Origin: Sphingomonadales bacterium | GTDB lineage: Bacteria; Pseudomonadota; Alphaproteobacteria; Sphingomonadales; Sphingomonadaceae | Length of the DNA stretch: 64,000 bases | Assembly (NCBI GenBank): GCA_018971065.1 | Contig: JAGWVC010000004.1 | Coordinates: forward strand, 1 to 64,000 | Reading direction: 5' to 3' | Shown: positions 1 through 7,140 of the stretch, piece after piece | Numbering within the stretch: the stretch's first letter is position 1 | Layout of the letters: each line of letters opens with the position of its first letter | Position numbers and translations under genes: made by a program | Notes under the pieces: generated by a model | What the model saw: the letters and a program-made list of their open reading frames with translations, nothing else | Databases searched by the model: none | What the model was told of the DNA's origin: nothing

Positions 1-359
1 GAATTTTCGGATAAATAATCACTATCGATTTTTCATCTTTCACTCACTTTCGCGCCAAACCCGTCCATTCCGATGTGATAAGCGGGTCAGTAATTAAGCA
101 TCTGCCCCTGCCAGTATTTGTATACTACTAGACGTTCGTTTCAATTCTACCGAAAGGTTAACGAAATAGTGACCATGCAACCTGCTCATCCGGTTGGTAA
201 ACAATAATTTCGATGGTGAACAATTGCTTTACCAAGCCATCCGAGTATCACCGCATTCGCGTGTCAGCGCCCTGATCCGCTTCGGCAGGGGGGCTTGAGC
301 TACCCGGTCACGCCGACTAGCCTTGTTTCCGACCCCGCGTTTCGGGGCGGGAGAGGACG
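1..359. other. AT-rich intergenic region at window start
   Basis: No coding frame with the local codon style is visible here. The stretch is clearly richer in A and T than the rest of the window. It contains a 5-bp inverted repeat with a 4-nt centre at 113-126 and a larger stem-loop at 194-235. Just before the dioxygenase gene there is a small CCCCG/CGGGG hairpin (333-347) next to the GGGAGAGG ribosome binding site. The gene to the left lies outside the window, so it is unknown whether this is a promoter region, a terminator region or both. Confidence 0.5.
194..235. repeat. AT-rich inverted repeat
   Basis: The left arm TTGGTAAACAAT (194-205) pairs with ATTGCTTTACCAA (223-235), with one extra base in the right arm. 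The 17-nt spacer is AT-rich. It has no T-tract, so it does not look like an intrinsic terminator. An operator or a remnant of a mobile element end is possible, and nothing in the sequence decides between them. Confidence 0.4.
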
Positions 360-1193
360 ATGCCGGAAAACCCCTCGGATGCGCTGGCCCGGCGCGTTGC
401 CGAAACGCCCGCGTTCTCGCGCGAAGCCTTGCTCTCGGGCGATCACGTCGCCGAACTGCAATCCCTGCTGATGGCGCAAGGCGTCCTGGTCTGGCGCAAT
501 CTTGCTATCACCCCTGATGAACAGCGCCGGATCACCGCGCAATTCGGCCCGCTGCGCACCGGCCCCGATGATGACGGCCTCCAGCAGGTCACCATCGATC
601 CCGATCAAAGCGCCGAATACACCGCTTATCAGGCCAACACGATGCTCTGGCACATGGATGGCTACCACGATCAGGCCGTGCCCTGCCTCGGCGGCTCGTT
701 TCGTCCGATCCGGCTTGCGCCCGCCGGCGGCGAAACCGAATTTCTCGACGCCTATGCCGCCTACGCCGCGCTGTCCGAGGCGGACCGGGCGCTGATCGAC
801 CGTCTCCGCGTCGTCTATTCCGCCGTCACCGTCGGCCTTGCCGCCAACCCCGACGCCACCGACGCGCAGGTCGATGCCTGGCGCCGCCGCCCGCGCCCCA
901 TTCAGCCGCTGGTCTGGCAGCACGCCGATGGCCGCAAGTCACTGATGCTCGGTGCCGCGGTCAGCCACGTCGTCGGCATGGAGCCGGCGGACAGCCACGA
1001 CCTGCTGATCCGCCTGCGCGCGCACATGAACCAGCCGCGCTTCACCTACCGCCACGAATGGCGCCTCGGCGATCTGCTGGTCTGGAACAACACCGGCACG
1101 ATGCACCGCGCCCGCCCGTTCGATCCCGCCTCGCGCCGCCTGCTCCATCGCTTCACGATAGACGGCAGCGAACCGATCCGGGCGTGCGGTTAG
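360..1193 (+). CDS. TauD/TfdA-family Fe(II)/2-oxoglutarate dioxygenase
   Basis: This is a 277-residue cytosolic enzyme of the TauD/TfdA family. The family hydroxylates substrates using Fe(II), O2 and 2-oxoglutarate. The facial triad is visible: H98 and D100 in WHMDGYH near the N-terminal third and H249 in GTMHRARPF near the end. R260, in the run ASRRLLHR, is suited to bind the 2-oxoglutarate carboxylate. The length is normal for the family. The ATG follows GGGAGAGG by three bases, so this start is well supported. The stop codon overlaps the end of the convergent dehydratase gene by a few bases. The substrate cannot be read from sequence. The nearby CoA-transferase and hydratase suggest a catabolic role, by inference only. 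Confidence 0.88.
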   Translation: MPENPSDALARRVAETPAFSREALLSGDHVAELQSLLMAQGVLVWRNLAITPDEQRRITAQFGPLRTGPDDDGLQQVTIDPDQSAEYTAYQANTMLWHMDGYHDQAVPCLGGSFRPIRLAPAGGETEFLDAYAAYAALSEADRALIDRLRVVYSAVTVGLAANPDATDAQVDAWRRRPRPIQPLVWQHADGRKSLMLGAAVSHVVGMEPADSHDLLIRLRAHMNQPRFTYRHEWRLGDLLVWNNTGTMHRARPFDPASRRLLHRFTIDGSEPIRACG

Positions 1194-2020
1194 GCCACCG
1201 CCGTCGCGGTCATGTTCTTCACCCCGCCCTGCTGGGTCCACACGCTGGCGCCATCCTCGGTCGGCTCGCCGCACACGAACAGCGGCAGCCCGTCGAACGC
1301 CGGCACCGCGCCCCGGAACGTGAAGCTCTTCAGCGGTTTGCCCAGGTTGCGCAGCGCGGTATGCGCCAGCATCGTCGCCTGCAGCGGCCCATGCACCACC
1401 AGCGCCGGATAGGCTTCCTCGCCCATCGCATAGGGCCGGTCATAGTGGATGCGGTGCCCGTTCATCGTCAGCGCCGAATAGCGGAACAGCAGTACGGCAT
1501 CGGGATAGACCTCGCGCCGCCAGCTCGCTTCGGGGGCAGGGGCCGCCGCATCGGGCAGCGCCGGGCCGGTCGCACTCGCCTCCTTGTAGACGATGTCCTG
1601 CCGCTCGCTCACCGCCAGCCCGTTCGCGCCCGACAGTTCATGCCGCACGGTCACGAACACCAGGTTGCCGCTCTTGCCGCTCTTGGCCTCCACCTTGTCG
1701 ATGGTGGACACCTTGGTGACGGTCTCGCCCAGCAGCAGATCGCCGTGGAAGGTCAGCGCGCCGCCCGCCCACATCCGGCGCGGCAGCGGCACCGGCGGCA
1801 GGAACCCGCCCTTGGCCGGATGGCCATCGACGCCCAGCCCGGCCGGCGGCGCGACATTCCAGAAGTACAGCCAGTGGTGCAGAATCGGCATCACATCGCC
1901 GGCCGCCAGCGGCGTCGCATCGCCCAGCGCCGCGCGCAACGCGTTCGACCGCGCCGGGTCCAGCACATCGGTCACGGTCTCGCTGCGGCCGATCCAGGCG
2001 GAAAAGTCTTCGATGCTCAT
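1190..2020 (-). CDS. FAS1-like/MaoC-type acyl-CoA dehydratase (mesaconyl-CoA hydratase-like)
   Basis: The 276-residue protein resembles two-domain hydratases of the FAS1-like/HTD2 group, with an N-terminal dehydratase domain and a C-terminal hot-dog domain. The C-terminal half contains the segment FRYSALTMNGHRIHYDRPYA, typical of this group, in which the N-G-H-R-I-H-Y-D stretch carries the catalytic histidine region. It probably hydrates an enoyl-CoA or dehydrates a hydroxyacyl-CoA in the cytosol. I chose the ATG at 2020 over one 11 codons upstream because GGAGCAGGGC precedes it closely and the upstream ATG lies next to a palindromic operator-like site. It is divergent from the CoA-transferase gene, with which it shares the control region. 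The exact substrate is unknown. Confidence 0.82.
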   Translation of the reverse strand: MSIEDFSAWIGRSETVTDVLDPARSNALRAALGDATPLAAGDVMPILHHWLYFWNVAPPAGLGVDGHPAKGGFLPPVPLPRRMWAGGALTFHGDLLLGETVTKVSTIDKVEAKSGKSGNLVFVTVRHELSGANGLAVSERQDIVYKEASATGPALPDAAAPAPEASWRREVYPDAVLLFRYSALTMNGHRIHYDRPYAMGEEAYPALVVHGPLQATMLAHTALRNLGKPLKSFTFRGAVPAFDGLPLFVCGEPTEDGASVWTQQGGVKNMTATAVA

Positions 2021-2051
2021 GCCCTGCTCCAATATGGCTATCGCCGCGCAC

Positions 2052-2063
2052 ATAATGCATTAT
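2052..2063. promoter_or_regulatory. 12-bp palindromic operator candidate, copy 1
   Basis: The sequence ATAATGCATTAT is a perfect palindrome. It lies 31 bp upstream of the start codon of the minus-strand dehydratase. Read on the minus strand it includes GATAAT, a plausible -10 hexamer. An identical copy lies exactly 75 bp away. A TetR-, GntR- or MarR-type dimer would fit such a site, but no regulator gene is in the window. Confidence 0.65.
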
Positions 2064-2102
2064 CGCCGTGCGCGTCACTCGAAATCTGACCTATCGCAAA
2101 CC

Positions 2103-2131
2103 TTGCTCCCCGCCCGCTTGCGACATATAAT
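2103..2131 (+). promoter_or_regulatory. Sigma70-like promoter of the CoA-transferase gene
   Basis: A TTGCTC -35 element (2103-2108) is followed after 17 bp by TATAAT (2126-2131), a perfect -10 hexamer. Transcription would start near 2138, leaving a leader of about 25 nt before the ATG at 2163. The -10 overlaps palindrome copy 2, so a bound repressor would block it. Confidence 0.6.
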
Positions 2132-2138
2132 GCATTAT
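2127..2138. promoter_or_regulatory. 12-bp palindromic operator candidate, copy 2
   Basis: This is a second perfect copy of ATAATGCATTAT, overlapping the -10 hexamer of the CoA-transferase promoter. The centre-to-centre distance to copy 1 is 75 bp, about seven helical turns, so dimers on both sites would face the same side of the DNA. The flanking bases differ between the copies, so only the 12-mer itself is conserved. Confidence 0.68.
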
Positions 2139-2162
2139 CCATACCCTTGTGACGGAACTGCC

Positions 2163-3395
2163 ATGACCCTCCGCCCGCTTGCCGGCCGCCGCGTGATCGA
2201 ACTCGGCACCATGATCGCCGCGCCTTTCGCCACCCATATCCTCGCCAATCTCGGCGCGGAAGTCATCAAGGTCGAACCGCCCAGCGGCGACACCACCCGC
2301 GCGCTGGTGCGCGGTGGCCCCAGCGGCACGTTCCTGGCCTACAACCACTCGAAGCAGTCGATCTGCCTCGATCTCACCCAGCCCGAAGGGCTCGACGTCT
2401 TCTACAAGCTGGCGGCAACGGCGGATATCGTCATCCACAACCTTTCGCCGGCCGCCACGAAGAAACTGCGGATCACCCACCACGATCTCGCCGCCCATAA
2501 CCCCGATCTCATCTATTGCCATGTGCGCGGCTATGCCCACGGCCCGCAGCACAACGATCTCGCCACTAACCCGGTGGCCGAGGCGCAGACCGGCGCGATG
2601 GACGATCACCGCGTCAACGGCCGCCCCAGCCGCTTCGGCCCCAGCTATCATGACCAGTTTGCCGGCGCCTTCGCGGTCATCCGCGTCCTGGCCGCGCTGA
2701 TGAGCAAGGATCTCGCCCCCGACGACCGCTATATGGAAATCGGCCTTTACGAAACCGGCCTCCACGTTGCCGCGCGCGACTATGCCGGCGTGCAACTGAA
2801 GACCCAGCTTCTCGGCCGCCCCGAAAAGGAAGGCGGCGGCGAATTCTCCAGCCCCGGCTACGGCGCCTACCTCACCGCGGACGAACGCTGGGTCTACCTG
2901 CTGGTCCTCACCGACGCGCACTGGGCAAAACTGACCAAGGCGCTCGACATGCCCGAAGCCGGTGACGAGACCCTCGCCAAACTCCGCGATCGCAAGAAGG
3001 CGCGCGATCGCTGCGAGGCCGCCGTCACCACCGCGATGGCGCGCTTCAGCTTCGACGATTGCGAACAGCGCCTGCGCGCCGCCGGCCTCGGCTTCACCGA
3101 AGTGCTGCCGGTGGAACGCGTCCTCGAAGCCCCCCAGGCCCGCCAGCCGGGCAAGCTCAACGCCTTCGACTATCGCGGTTATCACTTCGACGTGCCCGAA
3201 CTCCCCGGCCAGCGCGACCTCACCGCCGCCACCCCGCCGCCGGAACTGGGCGAACACAGCCTGGCGCTGCTCGCCGCGCTCGGCTTCGACCCCGCCGCCA
3301 GCGCCGCGCTGCTGGCCCAGGGTGCCGTCGCCGCCGCCGGACAGAACGCGCAGCCGTTCGCCTGGGCGCCCGTGCGGGAAAAACCGCCTGCCTGA
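2163..3395 (+). CDS. CaiB/BaiF-family (family III) CoA-transferase
   Basis: The protein has 410 residues, the usual size for family III CoA-transferases, which move CoA between organic acids through an aspartyl anhydride. The N-terminus shows the typical pattern VIELGTMIAAPFATHILANLGAEVIKVE. D164, in SYHDQFAGAF, is at the position expected for the catalytic aspartate. A downstream segment (MEIGLYETG) matches the family. The ATG at 2163 is preceded by a weak GGAA. The frame is open further upstream, but that stretch contains the palindrome and promoter and is judged non-coding. Together with the divergent hydratase it suggests activation and hydration of a CoA ester. The acid used is not predictable. 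Confidence 0.88.
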   Translation: MTLRPLAGRRVIELGTMIAAPFATHILANLGAEVIKVEPPSGDTTRALVRGGPSGTFLAYNHSKQSICLDLTQPEGLDVFYKLAATADIVIHNLSPAATKKLRITHHDLAAHNPDLIYCHVRGYAHGPQHNDLATNPVAEAQTGAMDDHRVNGRPSRFGPSYHDQFAGAFAVIRVLAALMSKDLAPDDRYMEIGLYETGLHVAARDYAGVQLKTQLLGRPEKEGGGEFSSPGYGAYLTADERWVYLLVLTDAHWAKLTKALDMPEAGDETLAKLRDRKKARDRCEAAVTTAMARFSFDDCEQRLRAAGLGFTEVLPVERVLEAPQARQPGKLNAFDYRGYHFDVPELPGQRDLTAATPPPELGEHSLALLAALGFDPAASAALLAQGAVAAAGQNAQPFAWAPVREKPPA

Positions 3396-3462
3396 GGGAA
3401 CCGAATGCGGGGCAGGGGGTTGACCACGCGGGGATATTGCGCGTCAAAGTCCCCGTCCCCCG

Positions 3463-4986
3463 ATGGCTGAAACTTATCCCCCTCCCGCAACACGTCGCCT
3501 GCTGACGCTGTTCCTGATGATGTCGGCGGTGATGAACCTCGTCGACACCACCATCGCGAACGTCGCCCTGCCGCACATGCAGGGCACCACCTCGTCCTCG
3601 CGTGAGGAAATCACCTGGGTGCTCACCAGCTACATCGTCACCTCCGCGATGTTCACGCCGCTCACCGGCTGGCTGGCCCGCCGCTTCGGCCGCAAGCGCC
3701 TGCTGCTGATCTCGATCGTCGGTTTCACTGCGGTCTCGGCGCTGTGCGGCGCCGCGCAATCGCTGACCGAACTGGTCGCCGCCCGCTTGGCCCAGGGCAT
3801 GTTCGGCTCGTCGCTGGTGCCGATGACGCAATCGACCCTGCTCGACATCAATCCGCCCGAAAACCACGGCAAGGCAATGGCCATTTTCGGCCTCGCCGCC
3901 ATCCTCGGCCCGTTGATCGGCCCGCTCGCGGGCGGCTGGCTCACTGATAACTTCTCGTGGCGCTGGGTGTTCTACATCAACCTGCCATTCGGAATCATCG
4001 CGTTCCTCGGCCTTTCCGCGCAGATGCCCTCGCGCCCGCCCGATCCCGCCGCCCGGCTCGATTTCCTCGGCTTCGGACTGCTCGCGCTTGCGCTTGGCGC
4101 GCTGCAACTCCTGCTCGATCGCGGCCAGAAGCTCGACTGGCTGGCCTCGGGCGAGATCGTGCTGGAACTCACCCTCTGCCTGCTGGCGCTGACGATGTTC
4201 GTGATCCACTCGCTCACCGCGCGGCGCCCATTCATCAGCCCGGCAATCTTCACCGATCGCAACTTCGTCATCGCCACGCTGATCGGTTTCTCGCTGGGCC
4301 TGCTGATCTACAGCGCGATGGCGCTGATGCCGCCGATGCTCGAATCGCTCTATCACTACTCCACGCTCGATGTCGGCCTCGTCCTCGGCCCGCGCGCGTT
4401 CGGCTCGCTGGTGGCGATGCTGCTGGTCGGCCGGCTGATCGGCCGCCTCGATTCGCGGATCATGGTCTCCGGCGGCCTGCTGCTGATGGCGCTTTCCATG
4501 TGGCAGATGGCGCACCTCAGCCTCGCGTCGGACAACACCGCCATCCTCGTCTCGGGCCTCGTCCAGGGCTTCGGCTCCAGCTTCATCTTCGTGCCGCTGA
4601 CGACGATGGCCTTCGCGACGCTGCCCGCCCGCCTGCGCGATGAAGGCTCGGCGCTGAACGCGATGATCCGCAACATGGGCGCCGCCATCGGCATCGCCGT
4701 GGTCGAGGCGCTGACCTTCCGCAACGCCGAAACCGTCCACGCCCGCCTTGCCGAAGGCCTGCGCCCCGACAGTGCGATCATGGGCATCCGCTTTGCCGGG
4801 TTCGACTGGGGCTCGGTCCCCCAGCTTGCCGGACTCGAAGCCACGCTCACCGGCCAGGCGATGATGGTCTCCTATATCGATTCGTTCTGGCTGCTCGCGG
4901 TCGTCGGCGTCATTTCCGCCCCCACCGTGTTCCTGCTGCGCAAGCCCCGCACCCCGGCCGCCGCACCCACGGTTGTCGAACACTGA
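3463..4986 (+). CDS. DHA2-family MFS multidrug efflux transporter (EmrB/QacA type)
   Basis: This is a 507-residue inner-membrane proton antiporter of the 14-helix DHA2 group. Hydrophobic segments run through the whole length. Visible family motifs are NLVDTTIANVALP in the first helix, GWLARRFGRKRLLL in the loop after helix 2 (motif A), and GPLIGPLAGGWL around residues 147-158 (motif C of exporters). EmrB-like proteins usually work with a membrane-fusion partner, but none is encoded next to it. It starts 67 bp after the CoA-transferase and may be cotranscribed with it. A small CGGGGA/TCCCCG hairpin lies in the gap. Export of a substrate or intermediate of the local catabolic genes is an inference. 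Confidence 0.9.
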   Translation: MAETYPPPATRRLLTLFLMMSAVMNLVDTTIANVALPHMQGTTSSSREEITWVLTSYIVTSAMFTPLTGWLARRFGRKRLLLISIVGFTAVSALCGAAQSLTELVAARLAQGMFGSSLVPMTQSTLLDINPPENHGKAMAIFGLAAILGPLIGPLAGGWLTDNFSWRWVFYINLPFGIIAFLGLSAQMPSRPPDPAARLDFLGFGLLALALGALQLLLDRGQKLDWLASGEIVLELTLCLLALTMFVIHSLTARRPFISPAIFTDRNFVIATLIGFSLGLLIYSAMALMPPMLESLYHYSTLDVGLVLGPRAFGSLVAMLLVGRLIGRLDSRIMVSGGLLLMALSMWQMAHLSLASDNTAILVSGLVQGFGSSFIFVPLTTMAFATLPARLRDEGSALNAMIRNMGAAIGIAVVEALTFRNAETVHARLAEGLRPDSAIMGIRFAGFDWGSVPQLAGLEATLTGQAMMVSYIDSFWLLAVVGVISAPTVFLLRKPRTPAAAPTVVEH

Positions 4987-5025
4987 TTGACCGCCATCAA
5001 TTTCGGCGGCGCCTGGATAGTAGAC

Positions 5026-5052
5026 ACTCTCTCCATCGCATCACGGGAGAGT
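5026..5052 (+). promoter_or_regulatory. Leader hairpin that includes the ribosome binding site
   Basis: ACTCTCTCC (5026-5034) can pair with GGGAGAGT (5045-5052) with one bulged base, giving an eight-pair stem. The right arm is the GGGAGAG Shine-Dalgarno sequence of the amidohydrolase gene starting at 5057. If it forms, the hairpin would reduce translation initiation. No known riboswitch or RNA thermometer pattern was recognised. Confidence 0.4.
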
Positions 5053-5056
5053 ACCG

Positions 5057-6397
5057 ATGAAAATGGAAGACATGGTGGTCATCTCCACCGACGATCACAT
5101 CTGCGAACCGCCCACCCTGTTCGATAACCAGCTCTCGGGCGACCTGCTCGCCTCCGCGCCCAAGCTCAAGGTCGATGCCAACGGCAAGAACTACTGGGAA
5201 TACCAGGGCGCGCTGAAGGGCTCGATCGGCCTAAACGCCGTCGTCGGCCGCCCGTTCGAGGAATACGGCATGGAGCCGACTCACCTCGACCAGCTTCGCG
5301 ACGGCTGCTGGGATGTCCACGCCCGCATCGACGACATGGACGTCAACGGCATCGCCGCGTCGATGTGCTTCGGCAACTCGATCGCGTTCGACGGCGCCAC
5401 CTTCCACAAGGCGCCCGACAAGAAACTCGCACTGCGCCACATGCAGGCCTATAACGACTGGCACTACGACGAATGGTGCATGGCCTATCCGGGCCGCTTC
5501 ATCCCGCTCTGCGTGCTGCCCACCTGGGATCAGCAGGCGACGGTGGACGAGATCAACCGCTGCGCGAAGAAGGGCTTCCGCGTCGTCACCATGAACGAGA
5601 ATCCCACCGTTCAGGGCTTGCCGTCGATCCACAACGAATACTGGAAGCCGGTGTTCAAGGCCATTCACGACAACGACATGACCATCGCCTGCCACATCGG
5701 CTCGGGCAACCCGGCGCCGCACGCCAGCATGGAAACCCCGATCGAGGCGTGGATCAGCACGATGCCGATGTCGGTGGCACAGGGCGTCGCCGACTGGCTC
5801 CAGCTCGAAGCGCTGTGGCAATACCCCGATCTGCGCATCATCGTCTCGGAAGGGTCGATCGGCTGGGTGCCCTACCTGATGGAACGCGCCGATTTCTCGA
5901 ACTGGCGCCACGGCGTCTGGACCAAGTCGCGCTTCCAGGCCAACAATATGAAGCCTTCGGACCTGCTGAAGCGGCATTTCTGCCACTGCTTCCTGTGGGA
6001 CCCGTACGGCCTCAAGAACCTCGGCGAAGTGGGTGAGGACAACGTCACTTACGAAGTCGATTACCCCCACTCCGACGCGCTGTTCCCCGATGCCGCCGAA
6101 CTGCTGTGGCAACAGATTCAGGGCACCACGCTCAGCGACGCGCAGATCGACAAGATCACGCACCTCAACGCGATCAAGTGGCTCCGCCACGACGCCCTGT
6201 TCGAGCATAACCGCAAGGAAGACATGACCGTCGGCGCCTGCCACGCCCGCGCGAAAGCCAAGGGCGTCAACACCGCGCCCAAGTCCTCGGGCGGCGCCGT
6301 CCCGCTCACCGAGGATCGCCCGGTCACCTCGGGCGACATCATGGGCATGTTCGCCGACCACGCCGAACGCCGCGCCAGGGAACTGGTCAAGGCCTGA
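5057..6397 (+). CDS. Amidohydrolase family 2 metal-dependent hydrolase/decarboxylase
   Basis: The 446-residue protein resembles TIM-barrel amidohydrolase-2 enzymes (the ACMSD/LigW-like group). These are cytosolic metal-dependent hydrolases or non-oxidative decarboxylases. The N-terminal strand reads STDDHICEP, a D-x-H variant of the usual H-x-H metal site. Further possible metal ligands are the H of ACHIGSG in the middle and the D of EVDYPHSD near residue 335. The ATG is preceded by GGGAGAG six bases upstream. Many relatives sit in aromatic or terpenoid degradation clusters. Neighbours here (MFS exporter, CoA-transferase) agree with a catabolic role, but the substrate is unknown. The last 60 residues are charged and probably an added tail. 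Confidence 0.85.
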   Translation: MKMEDMVVISTDDHICEPPTLFDNQLSGDLLASAPKLKVDANGKNYWEYQGALKGSIGLNAVVGRPFEEYGMEPTHLDQLRDGCWDVHARIDDMDVNGIAASMCFGNSIAFDGATFHKAPDKKLALRHMQAYNDWHYDEWCMAYPGRFIPLCVLPTWDQQATVDEINRCAKKGFRVVTMNENPTVQGLPSIHNEYWKPVFKAIHDNDMTIACHIGSGNPAPHASMETPIEAWISTMPMSVAQGVADWLQLEALWQYPDLRIIVSEGSIGWVPYLMERADFSNWRHGVWTKSRFQANNMKPSDLLKRHFCHCFLWDPYGLKNLGEVGEDNVTYEVDYPHSDALFPDAAELLWQQIQGTTLSDAQIDKITHLNAIKWLRHDALFEHNRKEDMTVGACHARAKAKGVNTAPKSSGGAVPLTEDRPVTSGDIMGMFADHAERRARELVKA

Positions 6398-6402
6398 TCG
6401 AA

Positions 6403-6434
6403 CCATCCTCCCCCAGCTTGCTGGGGGAGGATGG
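6403..6434. repeat. REP-like perfect hairpin, possible terminator
   Basis: A 14-15 bp perfect inverted repeat (CCATCCTCCCCCAGC and its complement) with a 2-4 nt loop begins 5 bp after the amidohydrolase stop codon. A second short stem, CCCGC-GCA-GCGGG, follows directly at about 6438-6450. There is no T-tract. From memory, similar hairpins are common dispersed intergenic repeats in sphingomonads. It probably also ends transcription of the upstream gene. Confidence 0.65.
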
Positions 6435-6874
6435 CCGCCCGCGCAGCGGGTGCTGGAGGCGCGCGCGCGATACGGTCTGACTTAAGATTGACAAAACAAA
6501 CCAAACTGGTTATAAGCCTCCACATCCGGCCAACCGCATCGCGAAGCGGCCACCCGGTGTTTCAGGTCGGCGTTGGCGGCCAAGGCGCACTCAAAGTACG
6601 TCAATGCCGCGCGAGCAACGTCACCACCCGAAGAGCCAAGCCACGGAACGCGCCACTTGCGAGCCTTAACGCGTTCCCGCTCCCGGGCAGGGCCAGGTCC
6701 GGCTTTCACAAGCTGTCCTCAACCGGACTGTTCGCACGTCAAAGCAGCGCTGCCAGCGCTTCCTCGCCACCGGCAGGAGGAGGCCCCAACGTCGGCCTGA
6801 TGTCCCGCGTTGCAATTCCCCAGGCGTAACGTCGCATTCGCCCGCGGCCGCTTTGCTGCGCCTTCAAGAAAAAG
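6435..6874. other. Unexplained 440-bp intergenic stretch
   Basis: No gene could be supported here. The stretch lies between two convergent genes, so it is not a promoter region for either. A minus-strand frame at 6482-6709 (75 codons, GTG start) is open, but its third-position GC is much lower than that of neighbouring genes and I recognise no domain. The edge near 6480-6520 is AT-rich. Decayed foreign DNA is one possibility. Confidence 0.4.
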
Positions 6875-7022
6875 GTTTCACGCAGAGACACAAAGAGCGC
6901 AGAGCCGGCAGCGCCCGCCCCCAACCGTCATCTCCGCTTGGGGCCGTGGGCTGGCAATCAAGCGATGCCGCTGCGCGGGTTCACTGCCGGCTCTGCGAAC
7001 CTCTGCGGCCTCTGCGTGAAAC
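6875..7022. repeat. 148-bp inverted-repeat element (MITE-like or repeat-family member)
   Basis: The outer arms are GTTTCACGCAGAG (6875-6887) and its exact complement (7010-7022). The inner arms are CGCAGAGCCGGCAG (6898-6911) and its exact complement (6984-6997). The arms are in the right order to fold into one long interrupted hairpin around a central part of about 72 bp. No coding frame or transposase is present. No target-site duplication was identified. Confidence 0.6.
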
Positions 7023-7069
7023 GTATCTTCGAAACCCGCATGCCCTATCGTCAGAACCGCACCCCACAC

Positions 7070-7096
7070 GACGTCGCCGCTGGTCGCGGCAACGTC
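7070..7096 (-). terminator. Hairpin downstream of rlmN
   Basis: GACGTCGCCGC (7070-7080) pairs with GCGGCAACGTC (7086-7096) across a 5-nt loop, with one mismatch. It lies 45 bp beyond the rlmN stop codon on the minus strand. No T-tract follows, so it is only a candidate terminator. Confidence 0.35.
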
Positions 7097-7140
7097 GAAC
7101 TTACGGAGTCACTTCGTGGCCGTGATCGACAGTCCCCCCC

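Noticed and set aside
113..126. Small AT-rich inverted repeat AGTAT-TTGT-ATACT as a regulator site
   Set aside because: Arms of five bases in an AT-rich region are expected by chance. No second copy was seen.
1593..2162. N-terminal extension of the CoA-transferase
   Set aside because: The extension overlaps the divergent hydratase gene, a palindromic operator and a promoter. The family N-terminus begins at 2163.
3220..4983. Long antisense open frame (about 590 codons) across the MFS transporter gene
   Set aside because: It is a GC-rich shadow of the transporter: arginine, glutamine and histidine runs, no domain, and no room for a promoter. The plus-strand MFS frame has clear motifs.
6482..6709. 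Possible 75-codon minus-strand gene in the long convergent gap
   Set aside because: Third-position GC is far below the local genes, no domain is recognised and no clear ribosome binding site was found. Kept only as part of the unexplained stretch.
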